Assembly: GCA_903909815.1 (NCBI GenBank)
Contig: CAIVXG010000024.1
Coordinates: 1 to 64,000 of the forward strand
Reading direction: 5' to 3'
DNA: 64,000 bases
Origin: an uncultured beta proteobacterium
GTDB taxonomy: Bacteria; Pseudomonadota; Gammaproteobacteria; Burkholderiales; Burkholderiaceae_C
Shown here: piece after piece, positions 17,494 to 25,849 of the stretch
How the letters are laid out: each line of letters begins with the position of its first letter
Position numbering within the stretch: the first letter of the stretch is position 1
The notes under the pieces: generated by a model
Told to the model about the DNA's origin: nothing
Database searches by the model: none
Seen by the model: the letters and a program-made list of their open reading frames with translations, nothing else
Made by a program: the position numbers and the translations under genes

Positions 17494-18687
17494 CTATTGC
17501 TTGCGCTGCACAAACAGGTTGCGCTTGGCATCTTCCGGATAGGCGAAAGTCACGGCGGCATTCTTGACCATGCCCATGACCAGCATGTTCGAGGTCACCG
17601 CGTCCTTGTCCTGCAGGCTGAACGGTCTTTCGTAGGTTGCCACCACGCCGTAGTAGGTGCGGGTCATGTTCTCCAGCGCAGCCTTCAAGGTGGGGCCGGT
17701 GAGTTTGCCGTCGTGAATGCCAAACAGCGAATACATCAGCAGATAGGTGGCGTCATAACCCTGGGCTGCGGCCATGGGTACCGGGATCTTGCTCACCTTG
17801 TACTTGCGCGCATAGGCCGTCAGAAACGCGGCGCGGCGCTCGTTGCTGGGTTCGGCAATGAAGGTCTGAGCCATCAAGGCCCCTTCGGCTGCCCCTTTGG
17901 CGCCGTCGATGAAAAATGGGAACGACAGGGTCCATGGGCCGACCTGGGGCACTTTCCAGTTCAGTTCCTTGCGGCCCTTGGCGATCACCGCATTTTCCGG
18001 CCCCACGGTGTAGCTGAACACGACATTGGCGCCTGCGGCGCGCGCTCCCTGCAAGGAGGCCGTCAAATCTTTCACACCCGTATCAAAGCGCGCCACGTAC
18101 ACCGCCTTTAGTTTCTTCGCGCCCAGCGCTGCTTCGACGTCCTTCAGTCCGGCCTCGCCATAGCCGGTGGTATCGGCAAAGATGGCGACCCGGTCCCAGC
18201 CACGTTTCACAATGTATTCCACCACAAACGGGGCCTGAATGCCATCCTTGGCGGAGTTGCGAAAGATGTAGCTTTGCGCGGCCGGGTATTTGCTGGTCAA
18301 AGGCGTGCCGGTGGCGCACGGGATGACGAGCGGGATCTGATTCTTTTGGAACACGTCCAGCGCTTTGGCGGCGACGCCGGTGTTGCAAAACCCGATGGTG
18401 GCCAGAACCTTTTCAGCCACCAACTCCTCCGAGCGTTTCAGACCCACATCCGGATTGCCGATGTCGTCCTTGATCACCAACTCGATCGGGCGCCCCAGGT
18501 AGCCGCCGACCGCATTGATTTCATCCACGGCGTGCTTGACGCCATTGAGCATGGGCGTGCCAAAGTCCGCGGACGGGCCGGTAAAAGGCCCGATGAGGCC
18601 GATGCGCAGGGGGGGTTGCTGCGCCACCGCGAAGCCCGAGATCACCAGGACCAGACCCGCCGCCAAACACTGAATTCGAGGATGCAT
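17494..18687 (-). CDS. Branched-chain amino-acid type ABC substrate-binding protein
   Basis: A 397-residue periplasmic binding protein of the LivK family. Residues 1-22 form a Sec signal peptide ending AVA-Q, and the mature part begins PPLRIGLIGPFTGPSADFG with the Venus-flytrap fold (YIFRNSAKDGIQAPFV, IFADTTGYGEAG). No permease or ATPase genes are adjacent, so it is an orphan binding protein whose ligand (amino acid, aromatic acid or other) is unknown. Confidence 0.88.
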   Translation of the reverse strand: MHPRIQCLAAGLVLVISGFAVAQQPPLRIGLIGPFTGPSADFGTPMLNGVKHAVDEINAVGGYLGRPIELVIKDDIGNPDVGLKRSEELVAEKVLATIGFCNTGVAAKALDVFQKNQIPLVIPCATGTPLTSKYPAAQSYIFRNSAKDGIQAPFVVEYIVKRGWDRVAIFADTTGYGEAGLKDVEAALGAKKLKAVYVARFDTGVKDLTASLQGARAAGANVVFSYTVGPENAVIAKGRKELNWKVPQVGPWTLSFPFFIDGAKGAAEGALMAQTFIAEPSNERRAAFLTAYARKYKVSKIPVPMAAAQGYDATYLLMYSLFGIHDGKLTGPTLKAALENMTRTYYGVVATYERPFSLQDKDAVTSNMLVMGMVKNAAVTFAYPEDAKRNLFVQRKQ

Positions 18688-18784
18688 GAATAACTCCTTA
18701 GCGCACCATTAAGCGCAGGTAGCGATGCGGTCGCCAGCGGGATTTCCCCTAACTTTCACGCCGGGTGCGGGGCGTCGTGCGGTC

Positions 18785-19804
18785 CTACAGGCACTCCAGA
18801 ACACGCGCAACCGTGATGTCCTTCAGGCAGCGCAGATGTGCGGGCCCCGCTGGCAAGGGGCAGTTGCGCTCAAAGCAGGGGGCGCATTCCAGCGGCGGCT
18901 GGTACACAGCATCTTGTTTGAGCCACAGCACCTGCGCCTTGTCGTTCAGTGGTGGCGTGTGCAAGGGGCTGGAGGAGCCGAAGATGGCGACCTGCGCCAC
19001 GCCCAGGCTGGCGGCCACGTGCATCAGGCCGGAGTCGTTGCTCACCATGTCGGCGGCGCCGGCGATCAGGCACAGCGCCTGATCCAGCGTTGTCTTACCA
19101 GCCAGATTCATGCAGTGGCCGGCGCGCATCTGATTCGCACTGGCGGCAATCTCGTCACACAGCGCCGCCTCCTTGCCCGACCCCAGCAATACGACGCGAC
19201 GATCCAGGCGTTGTGCCAGTTCAGCGTAGTGCGATGTCGGCCAGCACTTGGCCGGTCCGAACTCCGCGCCCGGCGCAAACACGGTGTAAGCAATGCCGTC
19301 CAAGCCCAGCGTCTGCAGCGTGGTGGCGATGCGCTCGGCGGGAAGTTGCAGTTGCGGGCGGTCCGCCAGCACATCGGCGTCGCCGCTGAGCGCCGAATAA
19401 AAAGCCACCATGGGCGGGCGCTTGTCCTTCGGAGGATTTTTCAGCCGGTGCGTCAGCAAGCCGATGCGCGCCTCGCCCAGATAGCCTACGCGTTTTGGAA
19501 TGCCCGCGAGCAGGGGCAATAGCGCACTCTTCAGGGAATTGGGCAACACGTAGGCCGTGTCAAACCGGCCCAGCAATTGGGCCGCGAGGGCTCTCCTGGC
19601 CTTGAACTGCAGGCCACCATGGGCAAAAGGAAATTCGATCACTTCGGCCACCGCAGGCATGGCGCGGTACACCGGCGCCACCCAGGGCAGCGCGCCCACC
19701 GTGAGCCGCTCGCCGCGCGTGTGCAATCGCCGCAACAGTGGCTCGGTCATCACCGCGTCGCCAATCCACTGCGGCGCGACGATGAGCGAGTTAGTGATGG
19801 CCAC
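18785..19804 (-). CDS. waaF: Lipopolysaccharide heptosyltransferase II
   Basis: The 339-residue GT9 family enzyme adds the second heptose to the LPS inner core from ADP-heptose. It has the N-terminal LIVAPQWIGDAVMTEPLLRRL, the ADP-heptose binding FAPGAEFGPAKCWPTSHYAELA, and SNDSGLMHVAASLGV near the C-terminus. The start is a GTG at 19802-19804, inside the last codons of the upstream zinc-finger gene (14-base overlap). Transcribed as ilvE - zinc finger - waaF. Confidence 0.92.
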   Translation of the reverse strand: MAITNSLIVAPQWIGDAVMTEPLLRRLHTRGERLTVGALPWVAPVYRAMPAVAEVIEFPFAHGGLQFKARRALAAQLLGRFDTAYVLPNSLKSALLPLLAGIPKRVGYLGEARIGLLTHRLKNPPKDKRPPMVAFYSALSGDADVLADRPQLQLPAERIATTLQTLGLDGIAYTVFAPGAEFGPAKCWPTSHYAELAQRLDRRVVLLGSGKEAALCDEIAASANQMRAGHCMNLAGKTTLDQALCLIAGAADMVSNDSGLMHVAASLGVAQVAIFGSSSPLHTPPLNDKAQVLWLKQDAVYQPPLECAPCFERNCPLPAGPAHLRCLKDITVARVLECL

Positions 19805-19997
19805 CGAAGTGTTCGCCGTCCTTGAGCTGGTACACCGTGCCGCAATAGGGACACTTCGCCTGTCCGGTGTGCGCCACGTCCAGATAGACCTTGGGGTGGC
19901 TGTTCCACAGCTTCATGTCGGCCTGAGCACTGGGGCAGAACACGCCGCCCTGGGCGTTGAGCTCTTTGGCCAGCAGTTGGATGTTGGGGTTTTTCAT
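19791..19997 (-). CDS. Small zinc-finger (CHCC) protein
   Basis: A 68-residue protein with a zinc-binding pattern: GGVFCPSAQADMKLWNSHPKVYL, then KCPYCGTVYQL. This is the zf-CHCC family related to the complex I subunit NDUFS6; the bacterial role is not established. It lies between ilvE (4-base overlap) and waaF (14-base overlap), an arrangement common in Burkholderiales. Confidence 0.9.
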   Translation of the reverse strand: MKNPNIQLLAKELNAQGGVFCPSAQADMKLWNSHPKVYLDVAHTGQAKCPYCGTVYQLKDGEHFGGHH

Positions 19998-20938
19998 GGG
20001 GATACCTTCGTGAGCCAGTGAGCGTATTTTGGGTTGCGGCCGTTGACGATGTCAAAGAACGCGCTTTGAATTTTTTCGGTGATGGGGCCGCGCGAGCCGC
20101 TGCCCAACTCGATGCGGTCGAGTTCGCGAATGGGGGTCACTTCGGCGGCGGTGCCGGTGAAGAAGGCCTCGTCGCAGATATAGACCTCGTCGCGCGTGAT
20201 GCGCTTTTGCACCACTTCCAGCCCCAGGTCCTGGCAGATGTGAAACACCGTGTTGCGCGTGATGCCGTTAAGCGCGCCGGCCGACAGATCCGGCGTGTAC
20301 ACGACGCCGCCCTTCACCACGAACAGGTTCTCGCCCGCGCCTTCGGAGACGAAGCCGGAGGAGTCCAGTAGCATCGCTTCGTCGTAGCCCTCGTCCGTCA
20401 CCTCCATGTTCGCCAGGATGGAGTTGGTGTAGTTGCTCACCGCCTTGGCCTGCGTCATGGTGATGTTGACGTGGTGCCGGGTGTAGCTGGAGATCTTCAC
20501 GCGGATGCCGCGCTGCATGCCTTCCTCGCCCAGGTAAGCGCCCCAGGGCCAGGCTGCGACCATCAGGTGAATGGTGTTGCCCTTGGGTGACACGCCCAGC
20601 TTCTTGTCGCCGATCCATGTGAGCGGGCGCAGATAGCAGGATTCGAGTTGGTTCTCGCGCACCACGGCCTTTTGCGCTTCGTTCACTTCTTCCTTGGTGA
20701 ACGGCAGCTTCATGCGCAGGATCTTGGCGCTGTTGAAGAGCCGATCCGTGTGGTCCTGTAGCCGGAAGATGGCCGTGCCGTTGACGGTGTTGTAGGCGCG
20801 CACGCCCTCAAACGCGCCGCAGCCGTAGTGCAGCGTGTGCGTCAGTACATGAATCTTGGCATCGCGCCATTCGACCATCTGGCCGTCCATCCAGATCTTG
20901 CCGTCGCGGTCGGACATGGAGGGGGGTAAAGTACTCAT
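19994..20938 (-). CDS. ilvE: Branched-chain amino-acid aminotransferase
   Basis: A 314-residue fold-type IV PLP enzyme that transaminates the 2-oxo acids of Leu, Ile and Val. Recognisable segments are KIWMDGQMVEWRDAKIHVL, TLHYGCGAFEGVRAY, the PLP-lysine region TMTQAKAVSNYTNSIL, DEAMLLDSSGFVSEGAGENLF, and FFTGTAAEVTPI. The ATG at 20938 is preceded by AAGGAAACACG. First gene of the ilvE - zinc finger - waaF run. Confidence 0.94.
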   Translation of the reverse strand: MSTLPPSMSDRDGKIWMDGQMVEWRDAKIHVLTHTLHYGCGAFEGVRAYNTVNGTAIFRLQDHTDRLFNSAKILRMKLPFTKEEVNEAQKAVVRENQLESCYLRPLTWIGDKKLGVSPKGNTIHLMVAAWPWGAYLGEEGMQRGIRVKISSYTRHHVNITMTQAKAVSNYTNSILANMEVTDEGYDEAMLLDSSGFVSEGAGENLFVVKGGVVYTPDLSAGALNGITRNTVFHICQDLGLEVVQKRITRDEVYICDEAFFTGTAAEVTPIRELDRIELGSGSRGPITEKIQSAFFDIVNGRNPKYAHWLTKVSP

Positions 20939-21062
20939 CGTGTTTCCTTGAAGTCGTATCCCTCTCGTGCGCCAGAGGGTCAGGTGGGGCTGCGTGCAGC
21001 CGAAAGAGCGATTTTACGAGCGCCGCGGTGCGCTCGACCTAGAGCTTAAACTTTGCGCTTTC

Positions 21063-22163
21063 ATGACGCTGTGCCTTGATTCCTTCAGACGCTGGTGCTT
21101 GAGCGCGTTCGCGCTGTGCGCGCTGGGTGGCTGCGCCGACGCCGGCTACTTGTTGCAGGCGCTGCAAGGCCACCTGCAGGTGCTGCAGGCCGCCAAACCG
21201 CTGGAGCAGTGGCTGGATGACGAACGCACGCCTGCGGCGCTCCAGCAGCGCTTGCTTCTGGCGCAGCGCCTGCGCGCCTTTGCGGTGTCGGACCTGGGCC
21301 TGCCGGACAACGCCAGCTACCACCGCTACGCCGACCTGCAGCGCAGCGCCGTGGTCTGGAACGTGGTGGCCGCGCCCGCCTATTCGCTCACGCTCAAGAC
21401 ATGGTGCTTTCCGATCGCCGGCTGTATTGGTTACAAGGGCTATTTCGACGAAGATCAGGCGCGTGCCGAATCCCAGCGGCTGCAAGCGCAGGGATGGGAG
21501 GTCAGCGTCTACGGCGTGCCCGCCTACTCCACGCTGGGCTGGATGAACTGGGCTGGTGGCGACCCGCTGCTCAACACCTTCATTCGCTATCCTGAAGGCG
21601 AATTGGCGCGCATGATATTTCATGAATTGGCGCACCAACTGCTTTACGTGCAGGACGACACGGTCTTCAACGAGTCCTTTGCCACGGCTGTGGAACACCT
21701 GGGCGCGCAGCGCTGGTTGACGGCGAGGGGATCGCCCGAGGCGCAGCGGGAATACGCCGAACTCGACACAAGGCGCCAGCAATTCCGCGCGCTGGCGCGC
21801 ACCACCCGCCAGGCGCTGGAAATCCTTTATGGGGGCACGGGCGTTGCAGCACAGGATGAAGCGCAAAGAACCGAACTCAAGCAGCGCGCTCTGCAGGATT
21901 TCCGCGAACACTACGCGCGGCTCAAGCCGAATTGGGGCGGCTACGCGGGCTACGACGCCTGGGTGGCGAAGGCCAACAATGCCTCCTTTGGCGCGCTCGC
22001 CGCATACGATGAACTGGTGCCCGGTTTTGAGGCGCTGTTCAGGGCCAATGGCCAGGACTGGCCCGGGTTTTATGATGCGGTGCGACGGCTTGCGCGACTG
22101 CCCAAGCAAGAACGCACGCAAACCCTGAAACAACTCACATCACCGGAGGCCGCACGTGGCTGA
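21063..22163 (+). CDS. Predicted zinc aminopeptidase lipoprotein
   Basis: The 366-residue product belongs to the COG4324 predicted aminopeptidase family. A lipoprotein signal ends in LGGC (Cys 24), and the zinc-protease motif HELAH lies at residues 187-191, with a downstream NESFATAVEHLG carrying a likely third ligand. It would act at the envelope on peptides; substrates are unknown. I chose the ATG at 21063 because the signal peptide begins there. The next gene starts inside its end (8-base overlap). Confidence 0.86.
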   Translation: MTLCLDSFRRWCLSAFALCALGGCADAGYLLQALQGHLQVLQAAKPLEQWLDDERTPAALQQRLLLAQRLRAFAVSDLGLPDNASYHRYADLQRSAVVWNVVAAPAYSLTLKTWCFPIAGCIGYKGYFDEDQARAESQRLQAQGWEVSVYGVPAYSTLGWMNWAGGDPLLNTFIRYPEGELARMIFHELAHQLLYVQDDTVFNESFATAVEHLGAQRWLTARGSPEAQREYAELDTRRQQFRALARTTRQALEILYGGTGVAAQDEAQRTELKQRALQDFREHYARLKPNWGGYAGYDAWVAKANNASFGALAAYDELVPGFEALFRANGQDWPGFYDAVRRLARLPKQERTQTLKQLTSPEAARG

Positions 22164-22479
22164 TATCCAGATTCAACGCAAGCACGGCCTGGGCCTGCCC
22201 AAGGCCAGAAAGATCGCCTTTCGCTGGGCCGAACAGGTCGAAGAAGAGTTCGACATGGTGTGCACCTACGAGGAAGGCGCGACCGTGGATGAGGTCTGTT
22301 TCACACGCTCGGGTGTGAACGGCACGCTCAAGGTCACGCACGAGCATTTCGAACTCGACGCCAAGCTGGGCTTCCTGCTTGGCGCCTTCAAGGACCGCAT
22401 CGAGGGAGAAATTGTGAAGAACCTGGACGACCTGCTGGCCGAGAAGCCGGCATCCAAGGCGAAGACGAAGAAAAAATGA
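22156..22479 (+). CDS. Polyhydroxyalkanoic acid system family protein
   Basis: A 107-residue protein matching the PHA-granule-region family by its pattern ADIQIQRKHGLGLPKARKIA, FDMVCTYEEGATVDEVCF and LGFLLGAFKDRIEGEI. Members occur near polyhydroxyalkanoate genes; the molecular role is unknown. It starts with GTG at 22156 after CCGGAGG and ends in a Lys-rich tail. Both ends overlap neighbours, so it is co-translated with the aminopeptidase and CoA-transferase genes. Confidence 0.82.
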   Translation: MADIQIQRKHGLGLPKARKIAFRWAEQVEEEFDMVCTYEEGATVDEVCFTRSGVNGTLKVTHEHFELDAKLGFLLGAFKDRIEGEIVKNLDDLLAEKPASKAKTKKK

Positions 22480-23699
22480 GCGCGCAAGCCGCCGGGCCGC
22501 TGGCGGGCCTGAAAGTGATCGAGCTCGGCCAGCTCATCGCCGGCCCGTTCGCAGCCAAGACCCTGGCCGATTTTGGCGCCGAGGTCATCAAGATCGAGGC
22601 GCCCGGCAGCGGCGACCCACTGCGCAAATGGCGCCTGATCAAGGACGGCACCTCGGTCTGGTGGCAGGTGCAGTCGCGCAACAAGCGCTCGCTGGCGCTC
22701 GACCTCAGACAGCCGCAGGCGCAAGACATCGTGCGCCAACTCGCCACTGAAGCAGACGTGCTGATCGAGAACTTTCGCCCTGGCGCGATGGAGGGCTGGG
22801 GTCTGGGTCCCGACGCACTGGCGGCGCTGAACCCGGGCCTTGTCATGCTGCGCATCAGCGGCTATGGCCAGACCGGGCCGTACCGGGACCGCCCCGGCTT
22901 TGGCGTGGTGGCCGAGGCCATGGGCGGCCTGCGCCATCTCACGGGCGAGCCAGGCCGGGCGCCAGTGCGCGTGGGGGTGAGCATCGGCGACACGCTGGCG
23001 GCGCTGCACGGCGTGATCGGCATCCTGCTGGCGCTGCAGCACCGCCACGCCAGCGTCAGCAAAGAGGCGCCCAAGGGCCGGGGCCAGGTGATCGACGTGG
23101 CCCTGTACGAGGCGGTGTTCAACTGCATGGAAAGCCTGCTGCCCGAATACAGCGCCTTTGGTGCCGTGCGCGGACCGGCCGGCTCGGCCCTGCCCGGTAT
23201 CGCACCCACCAACGCCTACCTCTGCGCCGATGGCGGCTATGCGCTGATCGCGGGTAACGGCGACAGCATCTTCAAGCGGCTGATGGTATGCATCGGACGG
23301 TCAGACCTGGCCGACGATCCCGCGCTGGCTGGCAACACCGGCCGCGTGGCGCGCGTGCAGGAGTTGGATGCGGCCATCGGTGATTGGACACGGACGCGGA
23401 CCGTGCAGGCGGTGCTGCTCGCCTTGGAAGCGGCGTCCGTGCCGGCCGGGAAAATCTACACCGTGGCCGACATCGCTGCCGATCCGCACTACGCCGCTCG
23501 CGGCATGCTGCAACAGGTGACAATGAGCGATGGCACCATCATGCTGGTGCCCGGTTTCGTGCCGAAGCTCAGCCTCACACCGGCCAGCCACCGACGCCAG
23601 GCGCCCGCGCTCGGTCAGGACACCGATGCGGTGTTGCGCGAAGTGGGCCTGTCGGAGGAACAGATCACCCAGCTGCACGCCCGCGGTGTGGTGGGCTGA
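22476..23699 (+). CDS. Class III CoA-transferase (CaiB/BaiF family)
   Basis: A 407-residue formyl-CoA transferase-like enzyme that moves CoA between organic acids. The N-terminal KVIELGQLIAGPFAAKTLADFGAEVIKIE, with the family catalytic Asp region in the GLGPDALAALNPGLV-to-SGYGQTGPYRDRPGFG section, identifies the family. Substrate is not predictable. Its ATG overlaps the previous stop (ATGA), so it ends the three-gene run from 21063. Confidence 0.9.
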   Translation: MSAQAAGPLAGLKVIELGQLIAGPFAAKTLADFGAEVIKIEAPGSGDPLRKWRLIKDGTSVWWQVQSRNKRSLALDLRQPQAQDIVRQLATEADVLIENFRPGAMEGWGLGPDALAALNPGLVMLRISGYGQTGPYRDRPGFGVVAEAMGGLRHLTGEPGRAPVRVGVSIGDTLAALHGVIGILLALQHRHASVSKEAPKGRGQVIDVALYEAVFNCMESLLPEYSAFGAVRGPAGSALPGIAPTNAYLCADGGYALIAGNGDSIFKRLMVCIGRSDLADDPALAGNTGRVARVQELDAAIGDWTRTRTVQAVLLALEAASVPAGKIYTVADIAADPHYAARGMLQQVTMSDGTIMLVPGFVPKLSLTPASHRRQAPALGQDTDAVLREVGLSEEQITQLHARGVVG

Positions 23700-23743
23700 T
23701 CCGGGAAGCTGCTGGGATTTCAGCCATGTGTGACAGCCTCGTT

Positions 23744-23827
23744 CGTCATTGTGAGCGTAGCGAAGCAATCCATGCCTGTTGTCCAGCCACCATGGATTGC
23801 CACGTCGCTACGCTCCTCGCAATGACG
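23744..23827. repeat. Dispersed-type hairpin repeat
   Basis: The left arm CGTCATTGTGAGCGTAGCGA-AGCAATCCATG (23744-23774) and the right arm CATGGATTGCCACGTCGCT-ACGCTCCTCGCAATGACG (23791-23827) are imperfect reverse complements around a 16-base centre. The CGTCATTGCGAG...GCAATCCA pattern is a familiar dispersed intergenic palindrome in betaproteobacteria. It lies in the gap between convergent CoA-transferase and ACBP genes and could also act as a bidirectional terminator. Confidence 0.75.
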
Positions 23828-23872
23828 TGGCAGGGCGCAAGCCGCTAGGGTGAGTTTCGAAAGAAATGAAGC

Positions 23873-24127
23873 TCAGCTGAGCGACTCGACCAGGTCGATG
23901 TACTGCTGCATCGCATCGGTGCTGTCGGTGCCCTTGAGGCCGTTCCACGCGTCCCATTTGGCGCGCCCCACCATGTCGCCAAAGCCGGGCTTCTTCTCGC
24001 TGTTGTCGCCCGTGCTGCCCTGCTTGTACAGCGCGTAGAGCTTGAGCAGCGTGGCGTTGTCGGGGCGCTCGCTCAGGGTTTTGGATTGGGCTGCGGCAGC
24101 TTCGAATTTCGCTTTCAGGTCGGCCAT
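23873..24127 (-). CDS. Acyl-CoA-binding protein
   Basis: An 84-residue four-helix ACBP that binds medium- and long-chain acyl-CoA in the cytosol. The signature LLKLYALYKQGSTGDNSEKK...KPGFGDMVGRAKWDAWNGLKG is nearly canonical. The ATG at 24127 is chosen because the family N-terminus (MADLKAKFEAAA) begins there and GGAG precedes it. Rare in bacteria generally but recurrent in Burkholderiales; it lies beside the WS/DGAT gene, divergent from it. Confidence 0.92.
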   Translation of the reverse strand: MADLKAKFEAAAAQSKTLSERPDNATLLKLYALYKQGSTGDNSEKKPGFGDMVGRAKWDAWNGLKGTDSTDAMQQYIDLVESLS

Positions 24128-24152
24128 GAAGTTCTCCTTGGTAGAAATTTTT

Positions 24153-24170
24153 GGGGACAGGTCTGTCCCC
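24153..24170. promoter_or_regulatory. Perfect palindrome upstream of the ACBP gene
   Basis: GGGGACAG (24153-24160), two bases, CTGTCCCC (24163-24170). It lies 26 bases upstream of the ACBP ATG and 80 bases upstream of the WS/DGAT ATG on the other strand. It may be an operator for the divergent pair or a short dispersed palindrome. Confidence 0.5.
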
Positions 24171-24249
24171 CACTGATTGAGGGTTTGTTCCCAGTATCTT
24201 AAGCCGTGGCTTGCCTGCAAAATACGGGCTCTTGATTGAAGGAAATTCC

Positions 24250-25848
24250 ATGGTCACCCGCATCCAGGCACAGCAAGTCGTATCCCAAGCCGGCCGCGAG
24301 CTCGCATCCCGTGTGGGACCGGTCGCCAAGCGCGCCCGTAAAACTGCGCGCAAGAGCGTGCAACAGGCGGCAGCTGCCATGCCCCAGGCCGTAACGAATG
24401 CGGTCTCCGGCGCCCTGGGGCTGGGTGGCGAGCGCATGAGCAAGGTCGACACCGCCTGGTTGCGCATGGACTCCGACTCGAATCTGATGATGATCGTGGG
24501 CGTGTGGATCCTCAAGCCCGGCATCAAGATGGCTCCGCTGCGCGAGCGCTTGAGCGAGCGGCTGCTGAAGTACCGCCGCTTCACGCAGCGCACGGTGCAA
24601 GGTGCGGGCGGCGCCTCCTGGATCGATCACACCGAGTTCGAGATTGACCGCCACATCGTGCTCGAGCGGCTGCCCAGGACGCCCAAGGGCCAGGAACAGA
24701 TCGCGCTGCAGGACCGCCTGGCCGAGCTCACGATGCAGCCCCTGGATGCCGCTCACCCGCTGTGGCAGTTCCATCTGGTGGAGGACTATCAGGGCGGCTC
24801 GGCCATGATCATGCGCATCCACCACTGCATTGCCGACGGCATTGCTCTGATCTCGGTCGTGATGTCGCTCATGGACGGCGGCGCGCCCCCGCCCGAGCGC
24901 ACCCTGCCCAAGGCGAAGCGCTCCGGGATGGAAGGCGCCGAGGACTGGATCACCGACACCCTGATCAAACCGCTGACCGATGTCGCGGTGCGCGCCATGG
25001 ACGTGGCCGGGGACAGGGCGGCCCAATCCCTGGGATTGATCGGCGACCCGCAAAAAGGCGTGAGCGGCTCCATGGACATGGCCAAGTTGGCGTACCAGGT
25101 GGTGAGCGACCTGGCCGCGCTGGCGCTCATGCCCGACGACTCCAAGACGCGACTCAAGGGACAACCGGGAAAACAAAAACGTGTGGCCTGGTGCCAGCCG
25201 ATTCCGCTGGAAGAAGTCAAGGCGGTGGGCAAGGCGTTGCACTGCTCCATCAACGACGTGCTGCTGAGTTGCGTGGCGGGGGCCATCGGTGAATACCTCA
25301 AGTCCAAGGGCGACGACGTCGCGAATCAGGAGATTCGCGCCATGGTGCCGGTGAACCTGCGGCCCATGGATCAGGCCTACAAGCTGGGCAACCGTTTCGG
25401 CCTGGCGCCGCTGGTGCTGCCCATCGGCATAGCCAACCCGGTGGAGCGTGTGTACGAAGTGCGCCGGCGCATGGGCGAACTCAAAGGCTCGATGCAGCCG
25501 CTCTTGACCTTTGGCTTGCTGGCCGTGGCGGGGCTGCTGATCAAACCGGCGCAGGACGCCATGCTCAATCTGTTCTCAAAGAAAACCACGGCCGTGATGA
25601 CGAATGTGCCGGGGCCGGCGAAGAAGATGACACTGTGCGGCTCCACGCTGGAGCAAAGCCTGTTCTGGGTGCCGCAGTCGGGCTCGGTCGGCCTGGGCGT
25701 GTCTATCCTGAGCTACGGCGGCGGCGTGCAGTTTGGCGTCATCACCGACAGCACACTGTGCCCCGAACCGCAAGCCATCATCGACGCCTTCGAGCCCGAG
25801 TTTGCCAAGCTCGCGATGGTGACTTTGATGCTCCCTTGGGGAGAGTGA
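24250..25848 (+). CDS. Wax ester synthase / diacylglycerol acyltransferase
   Basis: A 532-residue acyltransferase that joins acyl-CoA to fatty alcohols or diacylglycerol to form storage lipid. The catalytic HHxxxDG motif is HHCIADG at 191-197. Later family segments are INDVLLSCVAGAIGEYL, MVPVNLRP, LGNRFGLAPLVLPI and VMTNVPGP. Residues 1 to about 62 are an Ala/Arg/Lys-rich helical extension before the usual N-terminus (MSKVDTAWLRMDSDSN). The ATG at 24250 is preceded by AAGGAAATTCC. It faces purT across a 1-base gap. Confidence 0.9.
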   Translation: MVTRIQAQQVVSQAGRELASRVGPVAKRARKTARKSVQQAAAAMPQAVTNAVSGALGLGGERMSKVDTAWLRMDSDSNLMMIVGVWILKPGIKMAPLRERLSERLLKYRRFTQRTVQGAGGASWIDHTEFEIDRHIVLERLPRTPKGQEQIALQDRLAELTMQPLDAAHPLWQFHLVEDYQGGSAMIMRIHHCIADGIALISVVMSLMDGGAPPPERTLPKAKRSGMEGAEDWITDTLIKPLTDVAVRAMDVAGDRAAQSLGLIGDPQKGVSGSMDMAKLAYQVVSDLAALALMPDDSKTRLKGQPGKQKRVAWCQPIPLEEVKAVGKALHCSINDVLLSCVAGAIGEYLKSKGDDVANQEIRAMVPVNLRPMDQAYKLGNRFGLAPLVLPIGIANPVERVYEVRRRMGELKGSMQPLLTFGLLAVAGLLIKPAQDAMLNLFSKKTTAVMTNVPGPAKKMTLCGSTLEQSLFWVPQSGSVGLGVSILSYGGGVQFGVITDSTLCPEPQAIIDAFEPEFAKLAMVTLMLPWGE

Positions 25849-25849
25849 A

